Assembly: GCF_036417845.1 (NCBI RefSeq)
Contig: NC_089981.1
Coordinates: forward strand, 84,175,268 to 84,239,267
DNA from: Apteryx mantelli
Taxonomy: Eukaryota > Chordata > Aves > Apterygiformes > Apterygidae
Direction of reading: 5' to 3'
DNA length: 64,000 nucleotides
The notes under the pieces were generated by a model that worked only from the letters and a program-made list of their open reading frames with translations, ran no database searches and had not been told where the DNA came from. The position numbers and the translations under genes were made by a program. This document shows, in pieces, positions 1 through 14,800 of the stretch. The number at the start of each line of letters is the position of its first letter. Position 1 is the first letter of the stretch.

Positions 1-3000
1 ACCTCGCAGGGAAGGTGGAGAATGAAAACAGCCCAGTCCTACCCCAGGCAACAAGGAGACGGCTGCACAGGCCAGGTGATGCTCACACTGGAGATCTGTC
101 CTGGCTGTGGCTCCGGCGAGCAGACCCAACTTTTACTGGAAGCCCAGTTAATGCCGTCACATGCTGTCTCCTTGTTACGGCAGCATAAAGCTGCTCCACC
201 CGATTGCAGCCCACGGCCTCATCTCCACTGCCCCCAAGCAAAGCGAGAGGTAAATGAGAGCTCACCGCCTCCACCCTGCGGGCTCAGTTTCGGGGTGCAG
301 ACGAAAGGCAATAATCATTGCAGGCCAGTGTCGAGGCTGGGAGACGAGATGCCGTCACCTGCTAAGTCACCTAACGCAACCCCAACAAGGATGCCCCAGC
401 TTGAACGCCCCCCGTTCTACTGAGACCACCGTGGGTGGGAGAAACTCTGCCAGCAAGCTGTGGTGCCACCGTGGGGAAAACAATGAGCCGGGAGCAGGCT
501 GGGAGCCGGTTCAGGTGTTTCCTTATCGCTGCCGAACGAGAGCAGGTCGCTGCCTTCCCACGTGGGAGGCGCTTGGAGGGCGACGGGGTGGGAGCTGCAG
601 GTGCCCAAACACGAGCAGCCTCCCTGCGAGATGCTAAAGCAAACTAATCCACCTGGGCTGCTCTCGGCCCCCCAGACCCGTAAGTGGGATCGTTTCTGGA
701 CAGCAGCCAGCACCACCTTTTAAAGCTTGCTAGAGGTTATATTTTTATCCACCACTGCAAGTTAGGACTACAGCATTCACCGCCCTTTTCCAGCTGCACC
801 CGCTCTCACCTTACGCCTTCTGCCACCAGTCCCACTCCCCAGTTACTTATTTTGGTGGCACGAAGCCAGCACAGATGCACGGCAACCAGGAGCCGGATGG
901 CCGAGCGGGGCACCATGCCCAGCGCTGTGCCCAGCCGTGAGCATCAAACGCAGGGAGAAGAGAGGGTGGACGAGGAGCCAGGCACAGAACAAGACATCTG
1001 GAAACTAAGAGCCCATCCCACTACACCACATGTTGCTAAGCACCTTGCAATTTCCAGTCAGTACAGGCTGAGCTCCCTAAAAAGTCTTTGAAGCCTAGCA
1101 TGTGTGTTAAGTGCTGAAAGCCACCTGTTCCCAGTGTTTTCTCACAGATGGGAAGAGAGAAGTCCTTACCACAACAGGGTCCCACTTGACAGCTAGGATA
1201 TCTAGATGATACCACAGCTCTGAGACTGCAGATCTTGGTCCAAATGTACAGCCTCTCTCTAAATTTCGAGCATGCAATGCAGTCAGAAGTGGTATGTGGT
1301 GACATCTCAGCAGCAGCGGCTGCCTTTGCACATCTCCTTGCCTCCTATTTTGAAGCAGATCAAGCTCACAGGGCACTTAGGTGAAGACCAGCAGCAGCCT
1401 GCCCCATAGGTCTCACTTTGCCCCTGCCTCTGCCACACACCACGTCCTCATGATGCTAAAGGCCACAAGAGGCCACAAGACCATCTCCACTGACCTCCTG
1501 GGTGTCACAGCCCATTAATCTTATCCACTTCTCTCAGTACTGAGCTTAATGCGCTTTTGTCAAGCTCAAGCTTCCTTCCAGGGCAGCCAGCAGTCTCGAC
1601 CCAGGATGTCGAGACAAGGACGAGGCTGTTTTCTTCGAGTGTTTGTTCTAGTGATTAAATGCAGCTCATAAAATAAATATATACATATATTCACGCCTTG
1701 TTCTAGAATGAACTCATCTGGCTTCAGCTTCCAGACTTGGGTTGCTTGCTAGACTGAGGAGGTGTTGGACACCCACCATTTCCTCCCTGACAAAGAGATA
1801 TACACTTAAATTTTTTGGCTTTTGATGAAAAGGCAAGATGAGCACTCCTATTCCCTAAGCAAGAAGCATTTCCCCCACCTTTTGTCTTTTTGTAGCATTT
1901 TTCTCCACTCTCTCTCATAAGCTGAATGAGTCCTTTAAAATGCAGACACCACGAGTATATACTGTCTTTTAATCTTGGGATGAGCCCGGGCCCTGTTCTG
2001 CGATAGTCGCGGCAGTGCTGCATTGTACAGGCCTGGTCACACTGTGCACGTCCCGAGCTGCTGCTTCCCAGGATAGGGTCTCCTTTCCTGTAGATATGGC
2101 CACGTTAAAGTGCCTTTTGTAGGAACGAGTCCAGCTTATCCAGACTCAAATCGCTTTCTGCAGCTGCTTTCTGCAGATCCAAATCACCTTCTGGAATCAT
2201 TTACCAATCCCCCCAATTTTCAGATCATCTGCTAGTTTTTAAATCAGCATCAATTAGAAATCTACTTTTAAAATGATCAGTCAAGACACTGGATAACTTT
2301 GGATCTCATCCTGCGGGATCATACCTGCAGAGGTCTTTGAGGAATGCCTCTGCTCCATAAGAATTCCCCAGTTGGTAATAATAAAACTACAATTATCAAT
2401 GTAGATTAACAAAGGGTACTGAATCTCTGGAAGCAATCTGAAGCAGGGACTCCCAGAAGCGATTAGTTCAAATTAACAGGGCACACATGCACACACAGCT
2501 GTGCTTGCAGCCACCATTGCTCTCGGTTATTGAAGCCACGCTATTTTGTCTTGCCTGTTCCCCGGAACACACCCAATCCCCCTGGCACGGATTAGTATTT
2601 TGATAAACAAACATGTCTTGTCATATCTACTCACTTAACTCACGATCAAGGGGTTGCTATTCCCACATGCATTCACTTCACAGAAGAAAATGTTAATGAA
2701 TTTCAAGTCATTGGTAAGAGGATCCAGCATTTCCTTCCTGGGGACTAAACCACCTGGACCAGTCCCGGGATGTCTGCACTGCGCCGCGGCAGCGCAGACA
2801 TGCCAAACCACCCTCAGCATTGCTAACTCAGCACAGCCACAGCGAGACGGGTCACCGCGAGCAGGGCGACCAACGACACAAGTGAGAAATGCACGTGATC
2901 CAACAGACCGTGGCCTCCTATGGAGGTATCATACGTGCCTCCTTCACCTTCTCTGCTCCTGCCATCACCCCACTCCCTGCTATGGAGCTCACCAGCAACA

Positions 3001-5784
3001 GTCATGGTGTAACCCTGCCCCGGATGGGCACGTTTCTGTGGTTAGAGCCCCGCAGGCTGGTCTGTACTGGTGATCATGGCCATAGGGACCAGGCTAGGAA
3101 GAAGCCATCCCAGGAAATTTTGGGAAATTTAGCTTAGACCCAAACTCAGAAGCAACACAGACAGCTCAGGTGGAAGATGTACCTGGGGACTGCAAGACAG
3201 GATGGATGTATTTTTATTTTTGTTCAAATCAGGATGCTTAGAATTGGGCTCCTGAGTCCTCCTTTAAAAGCCTGGGATGAAGGCAAAGACACCGATTGCT
3301 ACGCAGCACCTAACAATGTGCCAGACAGCTCAATTTTCAAATTGAGATGCTCAATATCTAAACAACCCATCCTTTCAGAGGCAAATGAGCCCTATTAGAA
3401 CCACAAGGAGGATCAACCAAGTGGAGCGCAGGGCAGCAGCCGCGATGTTGTCCCCTTCCTGTCTCCCAGGGTAGGGCACAGACACCAGGCTGTCCCCACC
3501 CAGAACCAGGACTCTGGAGGTCCCTTATGCCTCCTGGGCTAGAAACTGTTGCCCTGGACACATCACCTTCTGTCACCATGCTATTTGGGGGTGGTGGGGA
3601 GAAGATGGCTCCTTTAAAAGGAGAGAATTAAAAAGTAAATTGATTTATATCACCACAGCAGCCCAGGATGTTTGAAACGCGGACCCGCAGAACATAGGCT
3701 GCACACAGCACAGGGGAGCATCTGAAACGAATCTAGTCTCACAAAGATCCTAGCGCGTCTGATTTAAATAGAGGACTCTGGTCACAGCTCATACCTTTTG
3801 AGGGCACAATAAATAACACTGCAGAGTCCACAGCTCAGAGCTGGAAAGGATGCAAGTGCAATAAACTCTTTATCAGCTTATGCAACAGGAAGAGAGAACT
3901 CATGTGTGTTTTATGCAGATTCTTATATTCTTGACTGTCTGGTCCAAGCGCTTTATAATTGTGCTGTCTCAGAAATCACTCCAGTCATAAATATTCCTGA
4001 GACAAGGGACAAGAGCTTATGGCGCCACGCCTGACGCTGACAGCAGTGCATTCACATGATGGGAAGACAAGGCTGAAAAAAAGCAGTGAAATGAATTAAA
4101 GACTGAGAGAAAAGCAGACGTCAAGGGAGATAAACGTTGAATTCCTGGCTTGCTAGGAGAGGGCCCTCCATGAGCTACAAGGGACAATCACTCTCTGTTG
4201 CATTTCTAAAAATAGCTCTGTGCTCCTGACATTTCTGGGCAGGTACCCAGAGGAGGCACAGAAGCCTATATTCGTTTCTAAGCACCATGCATTTCACTTT
4301 AGCTGCTACTCGTGCACACCCAAAGCAATACAGAACAGCCTCAAATATAGCTTTAAATCTGAAGTCACATGAAGATCGAACCACAAAGGTGTCATTTAGG
4401 AAGATGCAATCAGCAAATATGGACTTCTTCACACCCTGGAAAGCATCTAACGTGCCAAAGAGGAGAGGCAGAGAGAAGGGCTAGAGCCAGCCCCGGCAAA
4501 CACTGCTCTTAAGCAAGGATGAAGGGGCACAGGACACTCCTCTGTGTGGTTTTAACCCTCTCAAGGGGATATTTTTCTGACTGTACTTGTTTAAATATCA
4601 CAGCTTTCAGAGCAGCCCAATGAACGGGCAAGGAGATGAGATCTCACAGCACCCTTCAGGGCTGAAGTTAGGTGTCACCATCAGGTGCTGCTCTGAGACA
4701 CATGTAAAGCACAAACCATGGTGCTCTTGGAAAGCAGTCTCCTTAACTAACAAACTCAGTAACAAAAGAAGCCAGTGAGTTGATCTTTCAAGGGTAAAGA
4801 CCGCCAACTTTAATCTAGAAAATTGCCTCCTCCCCCAATACGTAAGCCAAATCAAATTTAACACCATACCATCCACTCAGGTTATTGGATTTTTTTTTTT
4901 TTTTAAGAAAAGGGAAACTCCTTCACTTAAACAGTTCAATCAGCCCAACTCTTCCCCTCCAATACGTCTCTCAAAACCAATCGATCATGCCCCAGAGGGC
5001 AAACACCCCCTTCCCCTGGAAGCTCCCACTTCCAGCTGTCACTGCAGCTATCAGGGCTCCTCCCGGCAGGGTTCAGACCGGAAGAGAGGGAAGAGCAAGG
5101 CTTGGCCAGGGAGCCAGCACACCACATGGCACGGAAAACACACACCCGCAGATAAGGGATTTAGTTCCAGTTGCTCAAGGATAAGTGTGGTCATATATTA
5201 CAGATAAGCAAACAGTGAAGAGCAATTACGAAGCTCAGCACTTGCATACAGCGAATACTGTTGCAAATCACTTAAAATACTATCACTGACTACTTAACTC
5301 AGAAGTTGCTTACATCAGAGACCCTTAAGCAGCGTTTCTTTAAAGCAGTCCTCTGACGAACTGCATTCTTGGCTATTTTGAAGCCTGCAATAAAGAAAGC
5401 CGAAAAGAAAGAGCAACTCTCCGGTTTGAAGCTGGCACCCGTGCATCGAGGAGAAAATGCAGCAACATTTTTGACCTGTTGTCATAACTTTCTGGTCTTT
5501 CTAGGATTCTCGCAGTGGCAAACCCAGAAGAAGAATCTCAGCTGCTATTGCACAAGACAAACCTCGAGAGATAAAGCAACCAGAGACCCACCCCACCAGC
5601 TACCGGAGTGCATCAGCAAAGACAGACGGGAGCACCAGCAGGGCCACAGCCTCTGCTCACTGCTGCTGAACTTCATCAGAGACTCACAAATTCGCAGGTA
5701 GCACTGTTGGCCTAATACATTAAATGCCCTCACTAACATTTAATTTCCCTTTTACCTTTAAAGACTGAAACTTCTTCTAGTCAC
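1..5784. other. Non-coding stretch, no gene recognised
   Basis: No open frame here resembles a protein I know, and none has a convincing splice-bounded coding pattern. The sequence has mixed composition with short AT-rich patches, for example around 1,670-1,700 and a 16-base T run near 4,891. It may be intron of the minus-strand transcript that seems to start at the CpG island near 20 kb, but that is inference. Confidence 0.5.
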
Positions 5785-5857
5785 TGCTTGAGCAGGGGGG
5801 TTGGACTAGATGATCTCCAGAGGTCCCTTCCAACCTCAGCCATTCTGTGATTCTGTA
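5785..5857 (+). mobile_element. CR1 LINE, 3' end fragment
   Basis: This short stretch contains GGTTGGACTAGATGATCTCC, then AGGTCCCTTCCAACC and a TGATTCTGT tail. That order is the hallmark 3' untranslated end of avian CR1 LINEs, which terminate in short ATTCTGTG-type repeats instead of poly(A). Only about 73 bp remain, as expected for a severely 5'-truncated copy. The good match suggests a fairly young avian subfamily. The subfamily itself cannot be assigned by eye. Confidence 0.9.
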
Positions 5858-8800
5858 AAGTAGACCAACAGCTTTTTTTTTGCCTCCCAAAATAATATAT
5901 TGCTACTTCTAGGATATCTGCAAAGGTGGAGGGGGCCCTTTTTTCTGTCTTGAAGTCTCCAGCTATGCCTAGGTCACTGCAGCATGGCCACCAAACTTTA
6001 AAACGTGCAGGATAATCAAAGGCTTATGGTTACACTGAAGTCCTACTGCTTCTAAAATCTGCTTCCCCAAAATCCCAGAGCTAGAGACCTCCAAGCAGTT
6101 ACAGACCAAGCATCCGGCATCTCGGCTGCCATGTGTGGTGCAAACATGGTTTAGCATATTTGGACCACACAAACACGCTAAACATAGTTTAGCAGGAGAG
6201 AGAAACACCGGTCTCAGCCTTGAGATGCCCTGTCTTCCATCCGCCCTGGCGTGGGAGTCACTCCTTCTGGGTCCGTATGGAGCCAGCCAACTGTTTTGCG
6301 TTAGCCCGTTTTGCATAATCAGAACTGGAGTTGGCCTCAGTAACCACAGTTTAAAGGGCATATTTAACTCAAACAGAAGACAAAGGAGTTTGCGTCCACC
6401 GCAGACTAAATTAGCTTAGCGCTCAGCCTGTTTACGTCAGGAATTCATGTCTACCATTGACCGGGCCTCACGCAAGTTTATTCCTTGTATCTCCTCTATT
6501 TAGCGGCCCGCGGAGAAGAACAGATCTGCTCCTGCAAAGCTTTAAAAGGGAAAATACAAAACAAAGAGGCAGCTGAGTAGGTCCAACACGTTCTTAAAGC
6601 CTTGGGCAGGGCAAAGTCTCGCAAGGGTTTGTATCACCCGTCCAGACCTCACACACCCCAGGGAGCCAGGGCGCAGGATCCCGGAGAGGAGTTGCAGCAA
6701 CCTCCGTGGGAGCCACACCTCCTCCAGCCGAAAGGAGGAAGAGGAGGAACCAAGGCAGCTGGGGACCACCGTGGGCTGCAACGCTGCCCCGGCGCCGAGC
6801 TCCAACATGCCCCTCGTGGCTACCACGCTCCCAGGCTTGTCCCACGCTGTGGCAGGACCACCGTTCCCAGGCTGCACATGCTCCGCTGTAGAGACGGCAG
6901 CAAGGTTAGGACGTTTCCCTCGTCGTCTTGAAGACCTTTGCTTCGGAATTGCCTCCAGGGAAATGTTTGTTTTTCCTGCCTAATTTCCATCGATAACATT
7001 TCACATCCCAACTCCTTCGCTTTGGTCTCAGGCAACTCAAAAACACGGCCAAAGGCATGGTTATTTTTGCATTTTTCCCTGGAAACAGTATCTCCACTGG
7101 GCACAACCACCAAGTCACATCAAATCACCGCACAGCTCTAGCTCAGACCCATGAGAGCAGGATGGAGCCCGAGAGAGATGTGTGTCGGCTAAATACAGGC
7201 GCAGCCATGGCCAGCTATAGGTATTTTTCTGTCTCACCAGCATTGAATTACCTAGCTTTCCAGTCAAGAACATTACAAAAAATAAAACAGTAATAGAGCC
7301 AAAGGTAGTACAGCGTGGTCCCATCATCTCCATAACCCCCCACCCAAGCACTAAAACCATCTTACAGTCTAGTCTGAGCAGTGTGAATTTTTCAACAACA
7401 ATGCATTCACTATTGCATCCAGCAAGACATTTATAGCACCGGAGTCTCAGCCTCAGCCTGGATCTAGGTCTGTCGGACTTCTGAGCTGACCTAAATTTTC
7501 CCCTCAGGGGAGCAACTCGGTTTTGTTGCACAGATGAGGCAGACCCTGAGGTCAGTGGGACGATGGCACTCTCAGAGACGACGGGCAGGCTTCAGCACGC
7601 TGGGGAGCAGAGTCTGCTGCAGCCCTGCTCAGCTGGAGGTTCTTTAAAGCCTTATCTCCAGGGCTCTTATCTGGCACTTTTATACCCGGAGGAAAATCCC
7701 AGCACTTCCACAAGTAATTGAAGAGCTTTCAGACTTCAAAGAAGGGAGTGATGGAGAGTGAATCATGGGGAACACAGGGCAGTGAGAGACTGGTTCATAA
7801 ATCTAGGAGAAAGGATTTGAGCAAAGCATGAGCATGGTCTCCTCCTCTGTGCTAAGGAGGTACCTGTAGCAAGCACGTGCCACTGTCTTGCCCAGGATCC
7901 ACCTAATTAAGTGGTATCTCCAACACAAACCACGCCCTTCCACTAATGAGACACCACCATCCCGCCAGTGTCACCCAGGAACACACTGGCTGATGCAGCA
8001 ATGCAACCCCTTGGCGTGATATGGGTGATGCAGCAGCGGTCGGGAGGGCTGCGTTGGGGAAAACTGGGCCCTTTTAAACAAAGGGAGCACACTTTGCTTT
8101 GTTTTCTTCCTCTCCTTCCTTTTTGATCATTCTCCCTGGCACTTGGGTACGCAAGAGGCACCAGGCACTCACAAAAGAAGACGTTAGGTTCTGTACTGTT
8201 TCTACGTAGTTAGTTTACAAATATAGGTGAATATAACAAATGCTTGCATCCTTAAAAACCCACAGCCCTTCCCCCATCTCTGTCTTCCAAAACGGTGAGA
8301 GCACAAATCCAGCTGCTCGGCAATCTTATCTTGATGCAGAAGCATTCTGGGATGAGATATAAAGGTTCCCTGAAGGCACAGTTTATTAAAGGCATCTTTA
8401 TTGAGCTGGTTTTCTTCAAAAACATTGTACTTAAGTGCAGTTCCTGGACTGGTTTACACTGGAGCAGCAGAGCAATCCGGCAGCTTTAGCAAACACCATC
8501 TCGGTGCCGGCGCAGTTGGGACAGGTCTCTGCTCCCAGCTGCTGTTACACACAACATTTGGTGTCACGGGCACCAAAGGGCACCCCAGTGCAGACTGCCT
8601 GGAAAGCTGCAGGAACTTCCCAGTGGGAAAAGCAGCCGGGGAATCAGGGGAATATATATGTTCAGTCTGAGACACCTTCAGGGAGTCAAAGCCAGCCATC
8701 AACCCCAGGTAGCCACCCCCTCCTCCCAGTTCAAAGCCACCAGGAGCTCCTGAAAGGACCTTGCTGCTGTGGGATGACATTTCAAGGAGTTTTGGACTGG

Positions 8801-11800
8801 CACACTAATGAAGTCCACTGCAAGTTTCCTGTTTATTCAACAGGCTTTGCATCTGACTTTAAGCTGTTTGCACCATCATTAGGGTTGGCACATTAGTAGC
8901 CAAAGATATTTAATCCCAGGTTTCAAGAAAGGGAGCTACAAAACAACTGAACAAAGAGACACCAGTTTACACACATCTCCAGGAACCTCCCTCCGACCAA
9001 CGCTTCTATATTTACCCAACACACGATCTTTACACATTCAGCTATTTTAATCCCACTCACTATTAATGGATGTAAATGGCAGTTGGGTAAGACATTCAAC
9101 AAAAATCTCATTTAGAGATCAAGACAAGCTTAATTGGTTTCTAGCCAGACCTGCACAAAGATGGGTTATTCCACAAATACAGTTGCTAATCTGCCCATTA
9201 TACTCTATAAGCTCCTACTGACAAAGGGAGAAAAAAATAAAAGATGCACAAAGGAATGCAGTATTTTGAGAACATGACTTAAAACAAGCAACAAATTAGA
9301 TGCTAGGAATTCTGCAAGAACAACAAGTTTGATTTTCTTTGAAGAAAAAGATTCATCGAGTAGTAAACAGAACAAAAAAAGAACTAACATAGATCAAATC
9401 TACATTTTTCTTCTTGCTCTACAGACAATCACCTTCCATTTTGGTTTCTTGGAGAGCTTTTCCAGCAGTCACTGTTTCTGCGAGTCAGTAGTAGCAGGGG
9501 AAAAGCTTATCTGGCTGAGGAAACATCATTTCACAAGTGATGGAGTGGAAAGGATGGAGAATCTTGTGATTAAAAGGCACAGACCTGAAACCCCAGAGAT
9601 CTGAATTCACTTCCTAACTTGGCTGCAAAAGAAAAGCAAGTTTCCTGTGTGATCACATCCTACATGATTTATTCAAAAATCTGGTGTTGAAAACTAAGGG
9701 GAGGGAAGGAGGAAGCAGAAGGAGGAAGGGGAAGACACAATCCTGTAGGCTTTTAATAGGCTTTGGGTTAGATCAGCACTGGCAAGCAGTTAACAGCCAA
9801 GTTTGGCACTGTGCAGTTCGGAGCCTGCTCCCAAGGAGCAGGGAGCTGCCGGCATCTCCGGACTTCAGCACTGGAGGGGAAGACCTGGCACGGTGCAAGG
9901 CAGCCGGGAAGTGGCCGTACCGCAGCTCTCCCGCGCCCGGCTGGGCAGGCGAGGGATCCCGCTCCTGCCCGTCACCGTGGGGCTCTTTGCTGGGTGCTGC
10001 CAGCCCCAGCCCTTGCCCAGCATTCGGGACAGGCCAGTACTCAGCTGCTTTACTTGGGCTGCTGGCAAATACTCAGACGTGGCTCTTCTTAAGTGCAGCT
10101 TGGGCACAAATGCCCATGACAGGGTGCAGGGGGACTTCATCCACTTGCTCTTGAGCCTGTTCTGCACTGCAAGGTGTGGACACAAGTGATGGTGTTGGGA
10201 GAGGGGAGAGCAACCGATGAGCAGAGCTAAAAGGGCACCCTGCTTTTCTGCTCCATCGCCCTGCGAGTGAAGGGCTCCAGATGCGCAGCGCCGGCTCGCT
10301 TAACGGCATTTGCCCAACAGCAGCTTTATGCAAGTTTTAATAATATGGAACTCCACATAAAAAGAAAACCATGTGCAAAATGGAAAGGTTAGTGATAGTT
10401 TCCCTCTAAGCGTTATGCAAGAATCGAAAAACAAGAAAATAAAGCTGTTCTCCAAACACGGCTTATTATGAATTATACAGCAGACTAATTACAATGCTGT
10501 AGAGCCAGCTGCAGCAGCAACACAGGTAGGGAAGTGATGAAAGAGCTGTTCGGTTACAACCCTCTCCCCTTGTGAAACAGCCTGAGACTCCCTGCTCCAG
10601 GGTAGGCGGCGCTGGAGGCCTGTTTAGTTTTTCCAAATCTGAGGCAATTTCACTCGACTAGAAGAGTTGCACCCAAGGGAGAGTGGCGGTTCAAATCCTC
10701 CGACGGGTTCGAGCCGAACACAGCGCGAGCACCGGAAAGGAAGGTGGCCTTGTGCTTTAATGGGCATTGCCAGCTCAGCTAACATCCCGAGCCACCACTG
10801 CTGAGCAGGGACCTTCACGGCAGCGTCTCCCAGATCTCTGGAGGACACTTGCAAGAGCTTTCTGGAAGGGAAGAGACCCACCTGAGGGTCCCCATGCCCT
10901 CACCCTGCCCATGAGCACAAACAGCAATCCTGGCCCTGTTTAGCAGAGTCCAGCAGCCCCAAATGGTTGGATTCACTATGGGGCAGAGAACGAGGCAGGT
11001 ATTTTCCAAGGACCCTTCGAGGCCTTCTCCAACCATGATGAGCACTCACAAACCCAAGGCCTGGTGTGCTACGCAAGCACAGGAGTGATGGGAAGTGTGG
11101 CCCACGTAATGCAGGGATGTGGGACAAGGGCTGCCAGACTGGGAGATACTGGGTTGGTGCCAACCTGGAGAGCTGTTGGGGAAGGACCAGCCCCCTCCTC
11201 CCGCTGCCAACGGCGGCTACGCGAGGAAGAGCTGGCCGTGGGAGCGCCGGCATGAACAAATTCAAACTTTCACTTCCAGCAGCGAGAAAACTCATAATTA
11301 CCAGCACTAAGTACAGCCCAGAGCCTGGGCACAAACATCCCCTTGAAATTATGTGACATGAAGACTGCTGAACACATTTCGTTTGGGGTTTTCTCTTCCT
11401 GGAAAAACGAGCACCCATTTTTCATGGATTCTTCTCTTCGTTGCCTGAAGAAACAAGTTTCCAGAACAAGAATATTGTCAGATGTGCCATGGCAGCCCAT
11501 TGCAGGAACCAGACCTTGGCCATCTGGGTCCCTCTGAGATGAAAGGTGCAGTCCCAAACACAAGTGTGAGGAGAAGAAAAAAGGGGAGGTGAGGCCGCTT
11601 GTGAGACACTGTAGGACAAAACAGCACCACTTCTCATTCAAACTGCTTTGGCTTTAGGTCAAAATATTTTAGGTTTTCATTGAAGAGTCAAATGTGTGTG
11701 TGCATGTGTGTATAATTTTCCAACCAACAGTGTGGTAAATACATACCAACCTTGGCACATCACTTTGCTGGGGAAATACACTGGCTCCCTGTTAGTACGG

Positions 11801-14800
11801 TATGATAACACACCATTCCTTCATGCGTCGTCTATAACTTACTTCAGCCTCATCCCAAATGCAAAAGCCAAACAGAGTTTCATATGATGCAATTACTAGG
11901 GAGTCTTTGCAAATCAACCCAGCGAGTACTTTGAGCCTAAGTCCCTTTTTATTCTCCTTTTCTCATTTACCATATTGAAACCTGTCAAGCTATAGGATGG
12001 CTTGAAAAACCAGAGATGCTGTGTTCTGCGGACCCTTGTAAGAAAGTCCGAGCGTGCTGACTGACAAAACCACACAATTTTATGACAACATAATCTGAAT
12101 CACAGTCCATTACGTGCCATTACAGTTTAAATGCAGCTGTGATCCCTGCTGAATCCCGCACGATTAAGGAATGGCAAATTTCTTCAACTTGGTAAATGGA
12201 AGAGCAGCTTTTAATACAAAAGTAAATTTGAGAAAACTATGAACATAAAAAGACTCATTCCCAACTGTAGATCCAAAAGTAAACTGACTGTAGGGATTAC
12301 AATATTTAGCATGCTCCAAAAACTTTTCTTGCCATCCTTTTGTTCTGTGTAATCGGTAGTTCTCTGGTGGCTCCAGAGCCACCAGGTTTTTCATATGCAA
12401 TTTGCCAGACAACAGTTTCCACAGAAGATAAAAGTAGTTGAAGCTTAAAAATGGAAGTAAGTTGTCCCCAAAGAGTCTTCAATCTCTTTGCAGAATGCCT
12501 CCTTAATGTCAGGATGAGGAAGAGGCATGTGGACTGAGGGATAGATTAAAAAGAGAGCGCTGTGTCAGGTCTTAAAAACAAACTCTTGCATCCAGCGAGT
12601 TTCAGTAAGCAAATTACTTACGTAAAGTATCTGACAGGATACGCGTTTGAAATACCGCCTCTTGTAAACAAGGTTGTTCTGGAGGCACAAGGGATTAGAA
12701 CAGTTCAAACAGTTCTTAGCGTGATTTACCAGAGCGCCCAGGAACGGATTTGCAAGATCAGCATTTCTGCTGCTGAACTCTCACTTGGCACCACTGAGCA
12801 AAAACTGGGATCCCCAGAGCTTTAACCCTACCGATTCCCAAGACACGCTAAGCAGAGGGCTACGAAATAGGGATAGTGGTGGGGAGAAAACATGCATCTG
12901 ATTGCAGACTTGCAGATCGTAATTCCACAAGAAAATCCATGCAGGCATCTCAGCGAGGTTGCTCTATTCCCTTTAAAGTATAAGGGCTCAAATGTCAGGG
13001 TGCCTGCAAGCAAGCTGGGTTACCATCCCTCGCCTGAGACACAGCAGCTGAGTATCATGTATGCAATATGCTAGCAGCACGACGCCAAGCAAAACAGGCG
13101 GCTGAAATCACCATGCATCCAAAAGGCTTAACCTGACATTAAAGAAGAAAGCATCCTCCTCTTGCCTGTACACTGCATTGGGTAACAACTGTGCCAAGAC
13201 ACTCCTAGTGCAGAGGGAAGACAGCCTCAACAAATGGAGTGTCCTATGAAATGCTGCCTTTGCGTGTGATTTCTGTGAAAGCCAGGCATAGCAAGGGCAC
13301 CCGTCTTCCCTGGCGCATCTCCCCTTCCACAGCCCTACGCTCAGCCTGGCTCAGACAAGAAGGTGCTGCGAATTCCAGGAGCTGCAACGTGAAGGAATGT
13401 GAGCACGAAGGTCCCTGGCAGTCATGGGAGAGAAAGCTTTAAACAAACAGACTTACAGGCACTTACATCTACGCAAGCATCCTTGAAGGAAACAGCTGCA
13501 CCGGACTTCAGCTACAGCAGAGACTCTCCAGGATAGCACGCAAGAGTTCGTAGCTCCTCTAAGTAACATTCAGTCAGTAAAAGATGCTGAGGCCCAGCAA
13601 GGAACATGCATCTACAAAAATCTCATGATTAGGTGAAAGTCAGGTGGACATGCAACTCCAGGGACCTACCGCCCACCTTCTCAGAAAGTTCTACAGGAAG
13701 GAAACGGTCAAGAGCAGCAGCAGGGCAGACCCACCACAGCCTAAACTAAATGTCATGCAATACATCTGAGCCAGAAAACATCCAGGCTATACCGCCTCCG
13801 TGGCTGTGCCACAGCAAAAGCCTAATTCACCTTGCTTGTGTGGGGGGAAAATGGACTACAAACTGTTCTTCCATCCTTCTCCTCCTTGCAGGAGCCGGGC
13901 TGGGAGCAAGATCTGTTACTAGCAGAGGTTGCTCATAACAGACACTGAGATACTAGGACACCACAAGAACAGTATGAAGTGCCTCGGGTCTTTCCTCCAT
14001 GCTGACCTGCTACATTCTCCCTCTTGCACCACAGACCTGAGCAACTGCTGGTCCAACCCCACAACTGTGTCTCCCCGCATCCCCCATTCTCACACCTCAC
14101 AGATTGCTGTGATTTTTAGGACAAGTACGATCCTGTCTTCCCAGCCCAAGCGGTGCAAAGGCACACCGCGGGTTCCCAGGTACCGAACAGCTTGAGCTGA
14201 GCTCTTTGCAGTTTGCAGCCCTGCAGTTTGCAGTCTCTCCAGGTTTGCAATTTTGTTCCTGTTCTGAAAGGGTGCGTGCACCTTCCTGCTTGTTGACATC
14301 CTGCACTCAAAAGCTCAAACTTCTGAGGATGTCCCACTTGCCAGCAGCATCTCCCCTGGCAAGGCAAGCTGACAGACACTCTCGTGAAGTGCTGAAGGAA
14401 CCAGCACCCCACAGAGAGTTCCTGAAACAACCAAACTCTGTAACAAAGTTTTGCATATTGGTACAAAGCCCAGCTGCTGAGGTTTGATGCAAAACCCCCA
14501 GAAGTCAGCCTCTGAATGACACTATTTTCAATTGCCTTTCTCCTGCCATAGTGCCCCAGGGCACGACCTGCCGGCAGCCCAACTCATTGCTATGGAGATG
14601 AGTGCATCAGCCCCTTGGGATGAAGGCTGCAGGTGAAAGACAGGCAGCAGGGAGCAACCAGCACCTGGAGATCCCACTGTGCCTTGTGTTTAACTCTGCT
14701 CTCCTGAGGATGGGGACAGGTCAGATGAATTCACTGAGTCTTTCTCCTCCCTTTATCTCAGTGGTGATCTGCTGTCAGTGGGTTGTTTTGAGGTTCGCAT

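Noticed and set aside
10688-10699. tRNA-like B box (GGTTCAAATCC)
   Set aside because: No matching A box, acceptor stem or cloverleaf could be found upstream at the right distance.
10985-11040. Possible second CR1 tail (GAGGCCTTCTCCAACCATG)
   Set aside because: Too short, and it lacks the ATTCTGTG end.
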